DNA of 64,000 bases from Salinicola salarius (GCF_003206135.1 NZ_PZJT01000002.1:296483-360482), one strand, 5' to 3'; counted from the first letter of the stretch, positions 44,647 to 54,380 are shown. Notes: a model not told the origin generated them from the sequence alone. A program made the numbers and translations.

Positions 44647-44761
44647 CAGTCGTTCCCGGTCAGTCGATTCGATGAGCTCAGACTAGGCTGGTAACGCGGC
44701 GGGGAAAATCGATAAACTCTCCGCTTTCTGTGAGAAAAAATCACCAATCGACGGAGGAGGG

Positions 44762-45664
44762 ATGACCACGCTACCTTCGCTCAATGCGCTGCGTGCGTTC
44801 GAAGCCACGGTTCGTCTGGGCAGCGTCAGCGACGCCGCGCGGGAGCTGAATGTCACGCACGGCGCGGTGAGCCGTCAACTGCGAACCCTGGAGCACCATT
44901 TCGGCACGGCGCTGTTCGACAAGGCGGGGCGCGGGCTCGAACCGACGGCCCACGGCCGGGAGCTGTATCCGGCGGTGCATGAGGCTTTCTCACGCTTGAG
45001 CGAGGGCTGCGCCAGACTCGCGCGGCGTCTCGACGAAGCGCCGTTCACGCTGGCCTGCCCGGGCAGCCTGCTGGCGCGCTGGCTGATCCCACGGCTCGAC
45101 CGGCTCAACGCCGACCTGCCCGAACTGCGACTGCGGGTGGTTTCCAGCGAGAACGAACTCGACCCGCGCCGGGAGGACGTCGATGCCACGCTGCGCTTCG
45201 CCGCGCCGCCGTGGCCCGCCGACATGACGGTGTTCCCGCTGATGCCGGAACGAATCGTCGCCGTGGCGACACCGGCGGTCTGGACGGCGACATCGCAGGC
45301 GTCGGCCGGGGCGATGCTGGAACGGCTCACGCTGCTGGACACGGCGTCGCGGCCGCAAGCCTGGCCCGAATGGGCGGCGGCCATGGGCGTGGACGACGAG
45401 ACGCTGGCAGCGGCGCGGGGCCGGGGGCGCAGCTTCGAACATCTCTACTATCTGCTGGAAGCCGCGCTGGCGGGACTCGGGGTCGCCATTGCCCCGCAGC
45501 TGCTGGTGGCCGCCGAACTGCGTCAGGAACGCCTGATGGCACCATGGCCGGCGGTCGAGACCACCGCCTCACTGGGGCTGTGGCTGGCTCCGGGAGTCGA
45601 CGCCCGACGCGGCGAGCGCCTCGCCGAATGGCTGCGTCGCGAGCTGGCCGGCGATCAGTCCTGA
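44762..45664 (+). CDS. trpI: LysR-type regulator, TrpI-like
   Basis: A 300-residue LysR regulator. The N-terminal helix-turn-helix is LNALRAFEATVRLGSVSDAA, followed by VTHGAVSRQLRTLEHHFGTALF; an effector-binding domain covers 90-295. It resembles GcvA/TrpI-type regulators. In Pseudomonas TrpI activates trpBA in response to indole-3-glycerol phosphate and its gene diverges from trpBA, the same layout as here (115-bp spacer). GGAGGAGGG precedes the ATG. Its end overlaps the convergent DUF2236 gene by 10 bp. Confidence 0.85.
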   Translation: MTTLPSLNALRAFEATVRLGSVSDAARELNVTHGAVSRQLRTLEHHFGTALFDKAGRGLEPTAHGRELYPAVHEAFSRLSEGCARLARRLDEAPFTLACPGSLLARWLIPRLDRLNADLPELRLRVVSSENELDPRREDVDATLRFAAPPWPADMTVFPLMPERIVAVATPAVWTATSQASAGAMLERLTLLDTASRPQAWPEWAAAMGVDDETLAAARGRGRSFEHLYYLLEAALAGLGVAIAPQLLVAAELRQERLMAPWPAVETTASLGLWLAPGVDARRGERLAEWLRRELAGDQS

Positions 45665-46539
45665 GCCTGCTCCCGGGCCTGCATCCGCTCCATGGCGCGA
45701 CGGTAGGAGCCGTTGCGCACGGCCCAGCGCACCACCGGGGCGATGGTACGAATGCCGCTGCGCACGGCGCGACGCTCGAGCGTCGACATCTCGAGGCTCA
45801 GCAGCGTCGCCGCCCACGGTGGCAGCAGATCAATGCCGGCGCGCATGAACAGCGCGCCGACGGGGCGGATGACCGGGCTCGGCGGCAGCGCGTGCAGTAG
45901 CACGTCGATGACGTCGCGGGTGCGGGCGTCGCAGACCAGATAGCGCCGCTGACGCTCGAGATAGTCATCGATGGCCGCCCGGCTTTTGGGTACGTGGCGC
46001 GCGCCCAGCGCTTCGGCCACGCGGGCGGTTTCGGCGAAGTAGCGATCCTGATCCTCGAGGCTCAGGCCGGGATCGCGATAGCGCCGATGCGAGGCGAGAA
46101 AACGGCTCATCTCGGCAACATGGACCCACACCAGCAGATCCGGATCGTTGGCCGCGTAGGGCGTACCGTCGGCGGCATGCCCGCTGACGCTGTCGTGCAC
46201 TCGGCGTACCCGCTCGAGAATGCGCTCGGCGTCGTCGCGGGAGCCGAAGGTGGTGACGGCGATGAACTGGCTGGTGCGGCGCAGCCGGCCGATCATGTCG
46301 CGGCGGAAGTTGGAGTGATCCCACACGCCGGCCAGCGCCAGCGGGTGCAGCATCTGCAGCAGCAGCGCGCTGATGCCGCCGCACATCATCGGCGTGAATT
46401 CGCCGTGGACTTTCCACGCCACGGTATCCGGCCCGAACAGGCCCGGATCGCCCTTGGGCTGGGTATAGTCGACCCCGCCCAGCGTGCGGCCGGTCAGATG
46501 GCTGATACGGTTTTCGATGGCGTCGCGTAGGGAGGTCAT
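45655..46539 (-). CDS. Oxygenase MpaB-like protein (DUF2236)
   Basis: A 294-residue soluble protein of the DUF2236/MpaB family, seen from VAWKVHGEFTPMMCGGISAL, LLLQMLHPLALAGVWDHSNF and WVHVAEMSRFLASHRRY. Some members bind haem b or act as latex-clearing-type oxygenases; conserved His and Tyr are present here but the substrate is unknown. The gene converges on trpI with a 10-bp overlap of coding ends. No signal peptide is seen. Confidence 0.8.
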   Translation of the reverse strand: MTSLRDAIENRISHLTGRTLGGVDYTQPKGDPGLFGPDTVAWKVHGEFTPMMCGGISALLLQMLHPLALAGVWDHSNFRRDMIGRLRRTSQFIAVTTFGSRDDAERILERVRRVHDSVSGHAADGTPYAANDPDLLVWVHVAEMSRFLASHRRYRDPGLSLEDQDRYFAETARVAEALGARHVPKSRAAIDDYLERQRRYLVCDARTRDVIDVLLHALPPSPVIRPVGALFMRAGIDLLPPWAATLLSLEMSTLERRAVRSGIRTIAPVVRWAVRNGSYRRAMERMQAREQAQD

Positions 46540-46564
46540 GGCATCAAGGTCGGGTCAGGGCACG

Positions 46565-47650
46565 TCAGGGTGACGAAGCGTGAAGGATCTCGCCGTCGGC
46601 GGCGGGAACCCCGTCGCGAATGGCACGGGAAAAGGCCTCGCTCCCGGCATTGTACGAAATCTGCTGGGCGCGCAGGTTGATATAGCCGCGGTTACGCAGG
46701 AACGCCAGCGGATGGGTGGTATCCAGCCCGCCGATCTCGTAGACGTATTCCGGCAGATAGCCGGAGAGAATCAGCCGGATGTCCCTGGGCAGCCCGGCGA
46801 CGATCCTGTCGACCATGTCGAACACGATGGTGGTGCAGTTGCTGGTCAGGGTGTTGTAGAACTCAGGCGTTCGGCGCAGCCGCTCGGCTTCGTCGAGATA
46901 GGCGACGAACAGCTCGCGGCGTGCCTGCGGCGAAAGCCCGACCCGGTAGAGATAGACGTCCTCGCCTCTGACGTTGCTGCGCAGGCGCAGGATGTCGTTC
47001 TCGTCGGCGGCGATCAGGTTGAGCTCGAACTGCTTGAAGAAGCCGCCGCTGATCGAGAATGCCTCGTCCCGCTCGCGCCGGATCTCCACCGAAAACGTCA
47101 GATGCCGGCCGTCGGCAAAGCCAAACGTGACCAGCGTGTGGGCGATTGCCGGGCCCATCCAGTAGGAGACCACCATGTCCACCGAGTCGAGCTGCGAGAG
47201 ATCGTACTCGCGGGTCTCCCAGCGAGTCGTTGCGGTGTTCGGCGTCTGCCATTCGAAGTCGCGCACGTTGTGAAGCCGGACCCGGTCGCCCTCGCGCTCG
47301 ACCGAGAGCTGGCGCGCCACGTCCGGTGCCCAGTCGCGATCGTTGCTGGGCTCGAGGCTCTGCCACCAGCTCACGACGGCGATCAGCGTCAGCGCGAACA
47401 GGACGCGCAGCGTCGATGACGCCCGGCGATGGCGGTGCTTCCATAAAGGCGCCAGCAGCGCGGCCAGGCCGACCAGCACCCATACTGCGATCACCGAGTC
47501 GACGACGAGCATCGATCCTGGCAGCTCGAAGTGCAGCGCCAGCGCGCCCCACGCGATCACGGCCAGCAACACCAGCGCCCGCAATGCCTGGCCCATGATG
47601 GCGAGTGCTCGCCACACGCCGTTTCGATGCGAATGCCTGGTCGGTCGCAC
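46565..47650 (-). CDS. DUF4105 (Lnb N-terminal periplasmic domain) membrane protein
   Basis: A protein of about 361 residues with three N-terminal hydrophobic segments (about 19-35, 47-67, 80-95) and a periplasmic domain with the DUF4105 marks: MVVSYWMGPAIAHTLVTFGF, VEIRRERDEAFS and EFYNTLTSNCTTIVFDMVD (conserved Asn-Cys). Related proteins include parts of the Lnb lipoprotein N-acyltransferase; the role of this one is not known. GTG at 47650 with GAGG 6 nt upstream is favoured as start; TTG at 47662 and ATG at 47596 are alternatives. Confidence 0.78.
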   Translation of the reverse strand: MRPTRHSHRNGVWRALAIMGQALRALVLLAVIAWGALALHFELPGSMLVVDSVIAVWVLVGLAALLAPLWKHRHRRASSTLRVLFALTLIAVVSWWQSLEPSNDRDWAPDVARQLSVEREGDRVRLHNVRDFEWQTPNTATTRWETREYDLSQLDSVDMVVSYWMGPAIAHTLVTFGFADGRHLTFSVEIRRERDEAFSISGGFFKQFELNLIAADENDILRLRSNVRGEDVYLYRVGLSPQARRELFVAYLDEAERLRRTPEFYNTLTSNCTTIVFDMVDRIVAGLPRDIRLILSGYLPEYVYEIGGLDTTHPLAFLRNRGYINLRAQQISYNAGSEAFSRAIRDGVPAADGEILHASSP

Positions 47651-47878
47651 GTTCTGCCTCAATCTTCCGGTAAACCCCGATCATGCCGAACTCCGGGACA
47701 GGGATGAAGTGGGGGCGTGGATAAAGCGCAAAGCCGTTGCTGCCGATAGGTGTAACGACGTTATACTAAAGTCTAACATTTGGTGGGGTTCTCTATTCGT
47801 TCATGGTCGGCGGCGTCTGTTCCCGGTATCGCGGGCGCGCTATCTTGACGGCACGACCACAATCCTGGAGAGACCGAG

Positions 47879-50182
47879 ATTTCCGATTCGTTTTCCCACT
47901 CCCTGCGCCAGCTGTGGACGCTGGACAAGTTCGCCTACAGCTTCCGCGTGTTCCTGGCATTCAGCGGCGCCATTGCGCTGAGCTGGTCCCAGGATCAGAT
48001 CTCGCTCGCCATCCCGCTGTTCCTCGGCATCATCGCCAGCGCTCTCTCCGAGACCGACGACAACTGGGAAGGCCGCGTTCGGGCACTGCTGGTGACGCTG
48101 ATCTGTTTCCTGGTCGCCTCGAGTTCGGTGGAACTGCTGTTTCCCTGGCCCTGGCTGTTTGCGCCCGGTCTGGCGCTGTCGGCGTTCACCTTCATCATGC
48201 TCGGGGCCATCGAGCAACGTTACGCCACCATCGCCTCGGCGACGCTGATCCTGTCGGTCTATTCGATGATCAATATCGAGCAGCACGGCGGCACCACCGA
48301 CGGCAATTTCTGGCATCAGCCGCTGCTGCTGGTCGGCGGTGCGGCCTGGTACGGGGCGATCTCGGTCGTCTGGTGTGCGCTGTTCTCGCGCCAGCCGGTC
48401 AAGCAGAGCATGGCGCAGCTCTACCGGGAGCTGGGCGAATATCTGATCATCAAGGCGACACTGTTCGAGCCGCTGCGCGGGGTCGATGTCGAAAGCCGTC
48501 GCGTCGCGCTGGCGCGCCAGAACGGCCGCGTGGTGACCGCGCTCAACCAGGCCAAGGAGATGATCTTCCGCCGGCTCGAGGGCCAGCGTGGCAGCCGCAA
48601 GCTCAACCGCTACCTGCGGCTCTATTTCATCGCCCAGGACATCCACGAGCGGGTCAGCGCCTCTCACTACCCCTATTCGGCATTGACCGAGACCTTCTTC
48701 CATCACGACGTGCTGTTCCGCTGCCAGCGGCTACTCGACCAGCAGGGCCGGGCGTGCAAGCGGCTGGCCAAGGCGCTGCTGCTGCGCCAGCCCTTCGAGC
48801 ATGGCCAGAGCGAGCAGGCGCTGGAGGATCTGCGGGCGTCGATCGTCTACCTGCGAGCGCAGCGCAATCCGGAATGGACCCCGCTGCTGCGCTCGCTGCA
48901 GGCACTGGGCCGTAACCTGGCGACACTGGAGGACCAGCTCTCCAGCGCCCACAACCCGGATGCGGTGGTCGATCAGAAGGATGCCAGTCTCCTCGACCGT
49001 TCGCCGCGCAGCTTTCGCGACGCCTGGGAGCGCATCCGCCTCAATCTGACGCCGGGATCGCCGACCTTTCGTCATGCGCTGCGCCTGTCGACCGCGCTGC
49101 TGGTGGGCTATGGCGTGCTGCATCTGGTTCATCCGACCCAAGGCTACTGGATCCTGCTGACCACGCTGTTCGTGTGTCGGCCCAACTTCGGTGCCACGCG
49201 CCGCTTCCTGCGCCAGCGCATCATCGGTACGGTAGTCGGCCTGGTGGTGGGCTGGGCGCTGATCAGCCTGTTCCCGAACCCGCTGCTCCAGTCGCTGATT
49301 TCCGTGGTGGCCGGCGTCGTCTTCTTCGCCAATCGCGAGAAGCATTACGTCATCGCCACCGCCGCCATCACCACGCTGGTGCTGAGCAGCTTCAACCAGG
49401 TCGGCGACGGCTTCGACCTGATCCTGCCGCGGCTGATCGATACCCTGATCGGCGCGCTGATATCCGGCCTGGCGGTGTTCTTCATCCTGCCGGACTGGCA
49501 GGGGCGGCGCCTGCACAAGGTGGCCTCGACGGCGCTGACCAACAGCACACTCTATTTGCGCGAGATCATCCACCAGTACGAGGCCGGCAAGCAGGACGAC
49601 CTCGCCTACCGGCTGGCGCGCCGCAACGCCCACAATGCCGATGCCGCGCTCTCCACGGTGCTGGCCAACATGCTGCAGGAGCCGGGGCACTACCGCAAAA
49701 AGGACGCCGACGAGGGTTTCCGCTTCCTGGTCGTCTCCCACACGCTGCTGGGCTATCTCTCGGCTCTGGGCGCGCATCGGGGCGCGCTGGCGGCCAACGA
49801 GTCGAATGCCGAAAGCGATGCCGAGATCTATGCCGCGGCACGGCGGATCGCGGATCGCTTCGACGCCATTGCTGCCAACCTGCAATCGCGCCAGCCCATC
49901 GACGATCCCCGGGCCGAGCAGAACGCGCTGGTGGCGATCTTCGAGCAGGAGCCCACCGCCGCCCAGGACGACGCCGACGACGAGCGCCGCGTGATCCAGA
50001 CCCAACTGCTGCACATCAGCCGCCAGCTGGTGCCGATGAGCGAAGCGGCGGCCCGGCTGATCGCGCGTCCGGTGGAGACGCCGGGCGAGGGCAAAAGTGG
50101 CGACGGAAAGGGTGACGACGGAAAAGATGACGAAGAGGACAGCGGCGAGAAGATTGGCGGCAAAGCCGCCGAGAATGCTTGA
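47879..50182 (+). CDS. FUSC/YccS family inner-membrane protein, probable AUU start
   Basis: A protein of about 767 residues. Two blocks of about six hydrophobic segments (20-150 and 385-500) flank a soluble middle part; LLFPWPWLFAPGLALSAFTF and IEQRYATIASATLIL are typical of YccS. Related proteins are seen as aromatic-acid or envelope-linked exporters; the function is not proven. The frame opens after TGA at 47846. The only regular start in reach is GTG at 47948, which would cut off the first membrane segment (SLRQLWTLDKFAYSFRVFLAF). An ATT at 47879 has GGAG 8 nt upstream and gives the family N terminus. The acidic C-terminal tail has 15-bp DNA repeats. Confidence 0.82.
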   Translation: MSDSFSHSLRQLWTLDKFAYSFRVFLAFSGAIALSWSQDQISLAIPLFLGIIASALSETDDNWEGRVRALLVTLICFLVASSSVELLFPWPWLFAPGLALSAFTFIMLGAIEQRYATIASATLILSVYSMINIEQHGGTTDGNFWHQPLLLVGGAAWYGAISVVWCALFSRQPVKQSMAQLYRELGEYLIIKATLFEPLRGVDVESRRVALARQNGRVVTALNQAKEMIFRRLEGQRGSRKLNRYLRLYFIAQDIHERVSASHYPYSALTETFFHHDVLFRCQRLLDQQGRACKRLAKALLLRQPFEHGQSEQALEDLRASIVYLRAQRNPEWTPLLRSLQALGRNLATLEDQLSSAHNPDAVVDQKDASLLDRSPRSFRDAWERIRLNLTPGSPTFRHALRLSTALLVGYGVLHLVHPTQGYWILLTTLFVCRPNFGATRRFLRQRIIGTVVGLVVGWALISLFPNPLLQSLISVVAGVVFFANREKHYVIATAAITTLVLSSFNQVGDGFDLILPRLIDTLIGALISGLAVFFILPDWQGRRLHKVASTALTNSTLYLREIIHQYEAGKQDDLAYRLARRNAHNADAALSTVLANMLQEPGHYRKKDADEGFRFLVVSHTLLGYLSALGAHRGALAANESNAESDAEIYAAARRIADRFDAIAANLQSRQPIDDPRAEQNALVAIFEQEPTAAQDDADDERRVIQTQLLHISRQLVPMSEAAARLIARPVETPGEGKSGDGKGDDGKDDEEDSGEKIGGKAAENA
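50099..50143 (+). repeat. 15-bp repeats at the 3' end of the FUSC gene
   Basis: GGCGACGGAAAGGGT (50099-50113) and GACGACGGAAAAGAT (50114-50128), followed by a weaker third unit to 50143, encode the Gly/Asp/Lys-rich tail GDGKGDDGKDDEE. Confidence 0.65.
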
Positions 50183-50215
50183 AGTTCCTGAGCGCGCGGG
50201 CGTTACGGCCAGGCT

Positions 50216-52294
50216 TCACACCTGCCCGTAGCGCCCGGCTTCGTCGCCCAGCCAGCGCTGGATCAGCGGTGGCGCGGCGTCGGGGGCTTCCTCGAGCAGC
50301 GCCTGGGCCAAGGCAGTGACGGTATCCAGCAGGTCGCGGTCGCGCTCGAGATCGGCGATCTTCATCTGCGCCAGCCCGGTCTGGCGGGTGCCGAGCACTT
50401 CGCCGGGGCCGCGCAGTTCGAGGTCCTTTTCCGCCACCTTGAAGCCGTCGGTGGTGTCGCGCAGGATACCGAGCCGCTGGCGGGAGTGGTTCGACAGCGG
50501 CGGGTGGTAGAGCAGCACGCAGTAGCTGTCGACGCTGCCGCGACCGACCCGGCCGCGGAGCTGATGCAGCTGGGAGAGCCCCAGCCGCTCCGGATTCTCG
50601 ATGATCATCAGGCTGGCGTTGGGCACGTCGACGCCGACCTCGATCACCGTGGTCGCCACCAGCAGATCCAGCTCGCCGCGCTTGAAAGCATCCATCACGT
50701 CGGCCTTTTCCTGCGCCTTCATGCGGCCGTGAACCAGCCCCACGTTCAGCTCCGGCAGTGCTTCCACCAGCGTATCGCGGGTCACCTCGGCTGCCTGGCA
50801 GGTCAGCGCTTCCGACTCTTCGATCAGCGTGCAGACCCAGTAGGCCTGGCGGCCGTCGGCGCAGGCGTTGCGGATGCGCTGGATCACTTCCGGGCGACGC
50901 TCGTCGGGTACCGCCACGGTCTGTACCGGCGTGCGTCCCGGCGGCAGCTCGTCGATCACCGACAGATCCAGATCGGCGTAGGCGCTCATCGCCAGCGTCC
51001 GCGGGATCGGGGTGGCGGTCATGATCAGCTGATGCGGGGTCAGACCGCCGGATTCGCCCTTCTGGCGCAGCGCGAGGCGCTGGTGAACGCCGAAGCGATG
51101 CTGCTCGTCGATCACCGCCAGCCCCAGGCGATGAAAGGCCACGTCATCCTGGAACAGCGCGTGGGTGCCGACCGCGACCTGCACGCGGCCGTCGGCGATG
51201 GCCGCCTTGGTGTCCAGCCGGGCCTTGCCCTTGAGCTTGCCGGCCAGCCAGCCGACTTCGATCCCCAGCGGTTCGAGCCAGGCACGGAATTGGCGGAAGT
51301 GCTGCTCGGCGAGAATCTCGGTAGGGGCCATCACCGCCGCCTGGCAGCCGCCGGCGATGGCGTTCAGCACCGCCATGGCGGCGACCACGGTCTTGCCCGA
51401 GCCGACATCGCCCTGCACCAGCCGCAGCATCGGCACTTCCCGCTCCAGGTCCCGCCCGATTTCTTCCAGCACCCGGCGCTGCGCCTGGGTCAGCGAGAAC
51501 GGCAGCTGGGTCAGAAAGCGTGCCTGCAGGTTGCTGCTCGCCGCGAGCCGGGGCGCGCCATCGGTCTGAATGCGCAGGCGCACCTGGCGCAAACTCAACT
51601 GGTGAGCCAGCAGCTCTTCCAGCGCCAGCCGTCGCTGTGCCGGGTGGCGGCCATCGGCCAGGCGTTCCTGCGGGGCGTCCGGCGGCGGCTCGTGCAGATA
51701 GCGCAGCGATTCGATCAGCCCCGGCAGCCGAAAACGGCCGCGCAGCGGTTCGGGAATCCACTCCGGCAAGCTCTCGGGCGCCTGTTCGAGCCGCTTCAGC
51801 GCCTGCTGGATCAGAGCACGCAGGCGCGGTTGCGCGAGACCTTCGGTGGCGGGATAGATCGGCGTCAGATGCTCGTCGACCGGGGCGGAATCGGCTTGAA
51901 CCAGGCGGTATTCCGGATGATAGATCTCGAGCCCGGTGCTGCCGGCGCGGGCCTCGCCGAAGCAGCGTACTCGAACACCCTTGACGAACTGTTGCTGCTG
52001 GGCCGGCGAAAAATGAAAGAAGCGCAGGCTGAGAATGCCGGAGCCGTCCTTGAGCCGGACCAGCAGGCTTCGCCGACGGCCGCGGACGACCTCTGCCGCG
52101 CTGACTTCGCCCTCGACCACGGCTTCGGTGCCGGCACGCAAGGTGCCGATGGGCGTGATCCGTGTCCGATCCTGATAGCGCAGCGGCAGATGAAACAGCA
52201 GGTCGACGACTTGCTCGATGCGCAGCCGGGCCAGCTTGCCGGCCAGCGCCTCGCCGACGCCGGAGAGGTCGGTTACCGGCACATCAAGGCTCAT
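50216..52294 (-). CDS. recG: ATP-dependent DNA helicase RecG
   Basis: A 692-residue SF2 helicase that drives fork reversal and branch migration. The wedge/OB domain (about 50-150) is followed by LVQGDVGSGKTVVAAMAVL (Walker A), MAPTEILAEQHFRQF, VIDEQHRFGV (DEQH box), MTATPIPRTLAMSAY and a C-terminal VIEVGVDVPNASLMIIE, with QLRGRVGRG (motif VI). Its ATG overlaps the oxyR stop by 4 bp, so recG follows oxyR in one transcript, an order I recall from Pseudomonas. It converges on the FUSC gene (33-bp spacer). Confidence 0.96.
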   Translation of the reverse strand: MSLDVPVTDLSGVGEALAGKLARLRIEQVVDLLFHLPLRYQDRTRITPIGTLRAGTEAVVEGEVSAAEVVRGRRRSLLVRLKDGSGILSLRFFHFSPAQQQQFVKGVRVRCFGEARAGSTGLEIYHPEYRLVQADSAPVDEHLTPIYPATEGLAQPRLRALIQQALKRLEQAPESLPEWIPEPLRGRFRLPGLIESLRYLHEPPPDAPQERLADGRHPAQRRLALEELLAHQLSLRQVRLRIQTDGAPRLAASSNLQARFLTQLPFSLTQAQRRVLEEIGRDLEREVPMLRLVQGDVGSGKTVVAAMAVLNAIAGGCQAAVMAPTEILAEQHFRQFRAWLEPLGIEVGWLAGKLKGKARLDTKAAIADGRVQVAVGTHALFQDDVAFHRLGLAVIDEQHRFGVHQRLALRQKGESGGLTPHQLIMTATPIPRTLAMSAYADLDLSVIDELPPGRTPVQTVAVPDERRPEVIQRIRNACADGRQAYWVCTLIEESEALTCQAAEVTRDTLVEALPELNVGLVHGRMKAQEKADVMDAFKRGELDLLVATTVIEVGVDVPNASLMIIENPERLGLSQLHQLRGRVGRGSVDSYCVLLYHPPLSNHSRQRLGILRDTTDGFKVAEKDLELRGPGEVLGTRQTGLAQMKIADLERDRDLLDTVTALAQALLEEAPDAAPPLIQRWLGDEAGRYGQV

Positions 52295-53211
52295 GCGGCC
52301 TCGACGTCGCTACTCTGGATTTTATCGATCGCCTGAATCAGCGCATCGATCGCCTTGGGCCGCGGGAAACTGGCGCGCCATGCCAGCGCGACGCTGCGTG
52401 TGGGCGCGCTGCCCTTGAAGGGCCGACTCTCCAGCAGGCCACCTTCATAGTGGTTGGTGCCGATCGCCAGTCTGGGCAGGACCGTGATGCCCAGCCCCGA
52501 CGCGACCATGTGGCGGATGGTTTCCAGCGAGCCGCCCTCGGCGATCAATGTGTTGGCGGGATTGTTGAGCTGCACGCTGATCGCCGGGCAGGCTTCCAGG
52601 ATCTGATCGCGGAAGCAGTGACCCTCGCCGAGCAGCAACAGCCGTTCGGTGAGCAGGTCCTCCTTGGCGATCGCCGCCTTCTCCGTCCACGGATGGCCGG
52701 CCGGCAGCAGCACCTCGAACGGCTCTTCGTAGAGCGTCTTGGTGACTACGTCGGACTCGTTGAATGGCAGCGCCACGAAGATCGCATCGAGCTCGCCGCC
52801 ACGTAGCTTGCGCCGCAGCTCGCCGGTGAAGCTCTCCTCGATATAGAGCGGCATCTGCGGCGCGATGCGCGACAGCGCCGGAACCAGATGCGGAAACAGA
52901 TAGGGGCCGATGGTATAGATCGCGCCGATCCGCAGCGGGCTGATCAACTGGTCCTTGCCTTCGGTGGCCATCTCCCGGATCAGCGTGGCCTGCTCCAGCA
53001 CGCGATGCGCCTGCTCGACGATCCGCTCGCCCAGCGGCGTCACCTGGACGGTGGACTTGGAGCGTTCGAACAGGGCGATGCCGAGTTCGTCCTCGAGTTT
53101 CTTGACGGCCACCGAGAGCGTCGGCTGTGAAACGAAGCAGCGTTCGGCAGCGCGGCCGAAATGGCGCTCCTGGGCCAAGGTTACGATGTAGCGGAGTTCT
53201 GTTAGAGTCAT
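52291..53211 (-). CDS. oxyR: Hydrogen peroxide sensor OxyR
   Basis: A 306-residue LysR regulator. The redox cysteines are Cys199 and Cys208 in GEGHCFRDQILEAC, at the same numbers and spacing as in E. coli OxyR, so the disulfide switch is expected to work. The helix-turn-helix is RAAERCFVSQPTLSVAVKKL. It activates peroxide-defence genes; none of these except sodA is near. The start at 53211 gives the usual MTLTELRYIVTLA. It shares a 112-bp spacer with the divergent epimerase gene. Confidence 0.95.
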   Translation of the reverse strand: MTLTELRYIVTLAQERHFGRAAERCFVSQPTLSVAVKKLEDELGIALFERSKSTVQVTPLGERIVEQAHRVLEQATLIREMATEGKDQLISPLRIGAIYTIGPYLFPHLVPALSRIAPQMPLYIEESFTGELRRKLRGGELDAIFVALPFNESDVVTKTLYEEPFEVLLPAGHPWTEKAAIAKEDLLTERLLLLGEGHCFRDQILEACPAISVQLNNPANTLIAEGGSLETIRHMVASGLGITVLPRLAIGTNHYEGGLLESRPFKGSAPTRSVALAWRASFPRPKAIDALIQAIDKIQSSDVEAA

Positions 53212-53323
53212 TGGCTGGGACCGGAAGGCTCCCTGTCGCACGAAGTCAGTGTGTGGTTCTCGAGGTCATTCGCGTCCTCAGGGACGAGTCATCAAGGACG
53301 TTTTACCAAGAGGCTAGGGAAAG

Positions 53324-54202
53324 GTGAAGAAAACTACGCTAATTCTCGGCTGCGGCGATATCGGCACCCAGCTCGGGAAACAACTGATCGAGGCCGGTCA
53401 TCGCGTGATCGGCGCGCGCCGCAATGTCGAGGCGCTCGCCGGCACCGGCATCGAAGCGGTGGCGCTCGATATTACCGATGAAGCCGCGCTGGCGGCACTG
53501 CCGGATGCAGACATCGTGATCTACACGGTGACGGCAGACCGGTTCGAGGAGTCGGCCTACGAGGCGGCATATCCGATGGGCCTGAAGTCGGTTCTACAGA
53601 CATTCGGTGCCCGTGAAAAGAAACCCGAGCGGGTGTTTTTCGTCTCCTCGACCAGCGTCTATGCCCAGCAGGGCGGCGAAGAGGTGGACGAGACCTCGGT
53701 GACCGAACCCCACGGTTTCTCGGGGATACTGATGCGCGAGGCCGAGCAGGCGCTGCTCGCGCACGATCTGCCCGGCACGGCCATCCGCTTCTCGGGAATC
53801 TACGGCCCGGGTCGCGACCGGCTGATCCGCCAGGTGAGCGAAGGCCGAATCGCCGCCGCCAATCCACCGATGTACTCCAACCGCATTCACCGCGACGACT
53901 GCGCGGGCGTGATCGCTCACCTGATCCAGCTGGCGCTGGACGGCAAGCCGCTGGAGCCGGTCTATCTCGCCAGCGACTGCGATTCGGCGCCACTGCACGA
54001 GGTGATGGCCTGGATCGCCGGGCGGCTCAAGGTCGAGACGCCGGAGGTCATCCAATCGCCGCTGCGCCGCCGCTCCAGCAAGCGCTGCAACAACCGGCTG
54101 CTGCTCGAATCCGGTTACACGTTTCGTTATCCCACCTTCCGCGAAGGTTACGAGGACGTGCTCAGGCAGGGTGGTTTCCTGCCCGCCGCGGAAACCGCCT
54201 GA
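53324..54202 (+). CDS. NAD(P)-dependent epimerase-like protein (YeeZ-like)
   Basis: A 292-residue extended-SDR protein with LILGCGDIGTQLGKQL (nucleotide site) and YTVTADRFEESAYE, then FFVSSTSVYAQQGGEEVDE and IRFSGIYGPGRDRL. Likeness is to E. coli YeeZ, which has no agreed role. It starts at GTG (53324) behind AGGGA. It is monocistronic, ending about 100 bp before a strong terminator; that stretch also contains a small palindrome TCGTGT-CA-ACACGA (54259-54272). Confidence 0.82.
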   Translation: MKKTTLILGCGDIGTQLGKQLIEAGHRVIGARRNVEALAGTGIEAVALDITDEAALAALPDADIVIYTVTADRFEESAYEAAYPMGLKSVLQTFGAREKKPERVFFVSSTSVYAQQGGEEVDETSVTEPHGFSGILMREAEQALLAHDLPGTAIRFSGIYGPGRDRLIRQVSEGRIAAANPPMYSNRIHRDDCAGVIAHLIQLALDGKPLEPVYLASDCDSAPLHEVMAWIAGRLKVETPEVIQSPLRRRSSKRCNNRLLLESGYTFRYPTFREGYEDVLRQGGFLPAAETA

Positions 54203-54306
54203 CGCGCGTTAGATGGCCGGTATCGTCTCCCGTCGGATGTGACGATTCGACGACGAATTCGTGTCAACACGATGACGGCCGCCGCCAACCTGCTGATACT
54301 CCTCAT

Positions 54307-54329
54307 AAAGCGCCTGCGGGCGCTTTTTT
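54307..54329 (+). terminator. Intrinsic terminator before the phn cluster
   Basis: AAAGCGCC (54307-54314), a 4-nt loop and GGCGCTTT (54319-54326) with six T to 54329. It ends the epimerase transcript and separates it from phnC. Confidence 0.9.
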
Positions 54330-54370
54330 CGTGGCGTTTTTTGCCCCCATCCTTGTCACCGTTTCTTAAT

Positions 54371-54380
54371 TGTCTAGATA
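54371..54380 (+). promoter_or_regulatory. Candidate PhnF operator upstream of phnC
   Basis: TGTCTAGATA, a one-base variant of the perfect palindrome TGTCTAGACA found just before phnF. It contains GTCTAGAT, close to the GTxTAxAC core bound by HutC-type GntR regulators. It lies 74 bp before the phnC ATG. Half-sites resembling Pho-box repeats (TTGTCAC 54353-54359, CCGTCAC 54386-54392) flank it exactly 33 bp apart. Confidence 0.55.

Noticed and set aside
50486..52336. A 616-codon open frame antisense to recG
   Set aside because: RecG is complete on the minus strand; the other frame lacks any recognisable motif.
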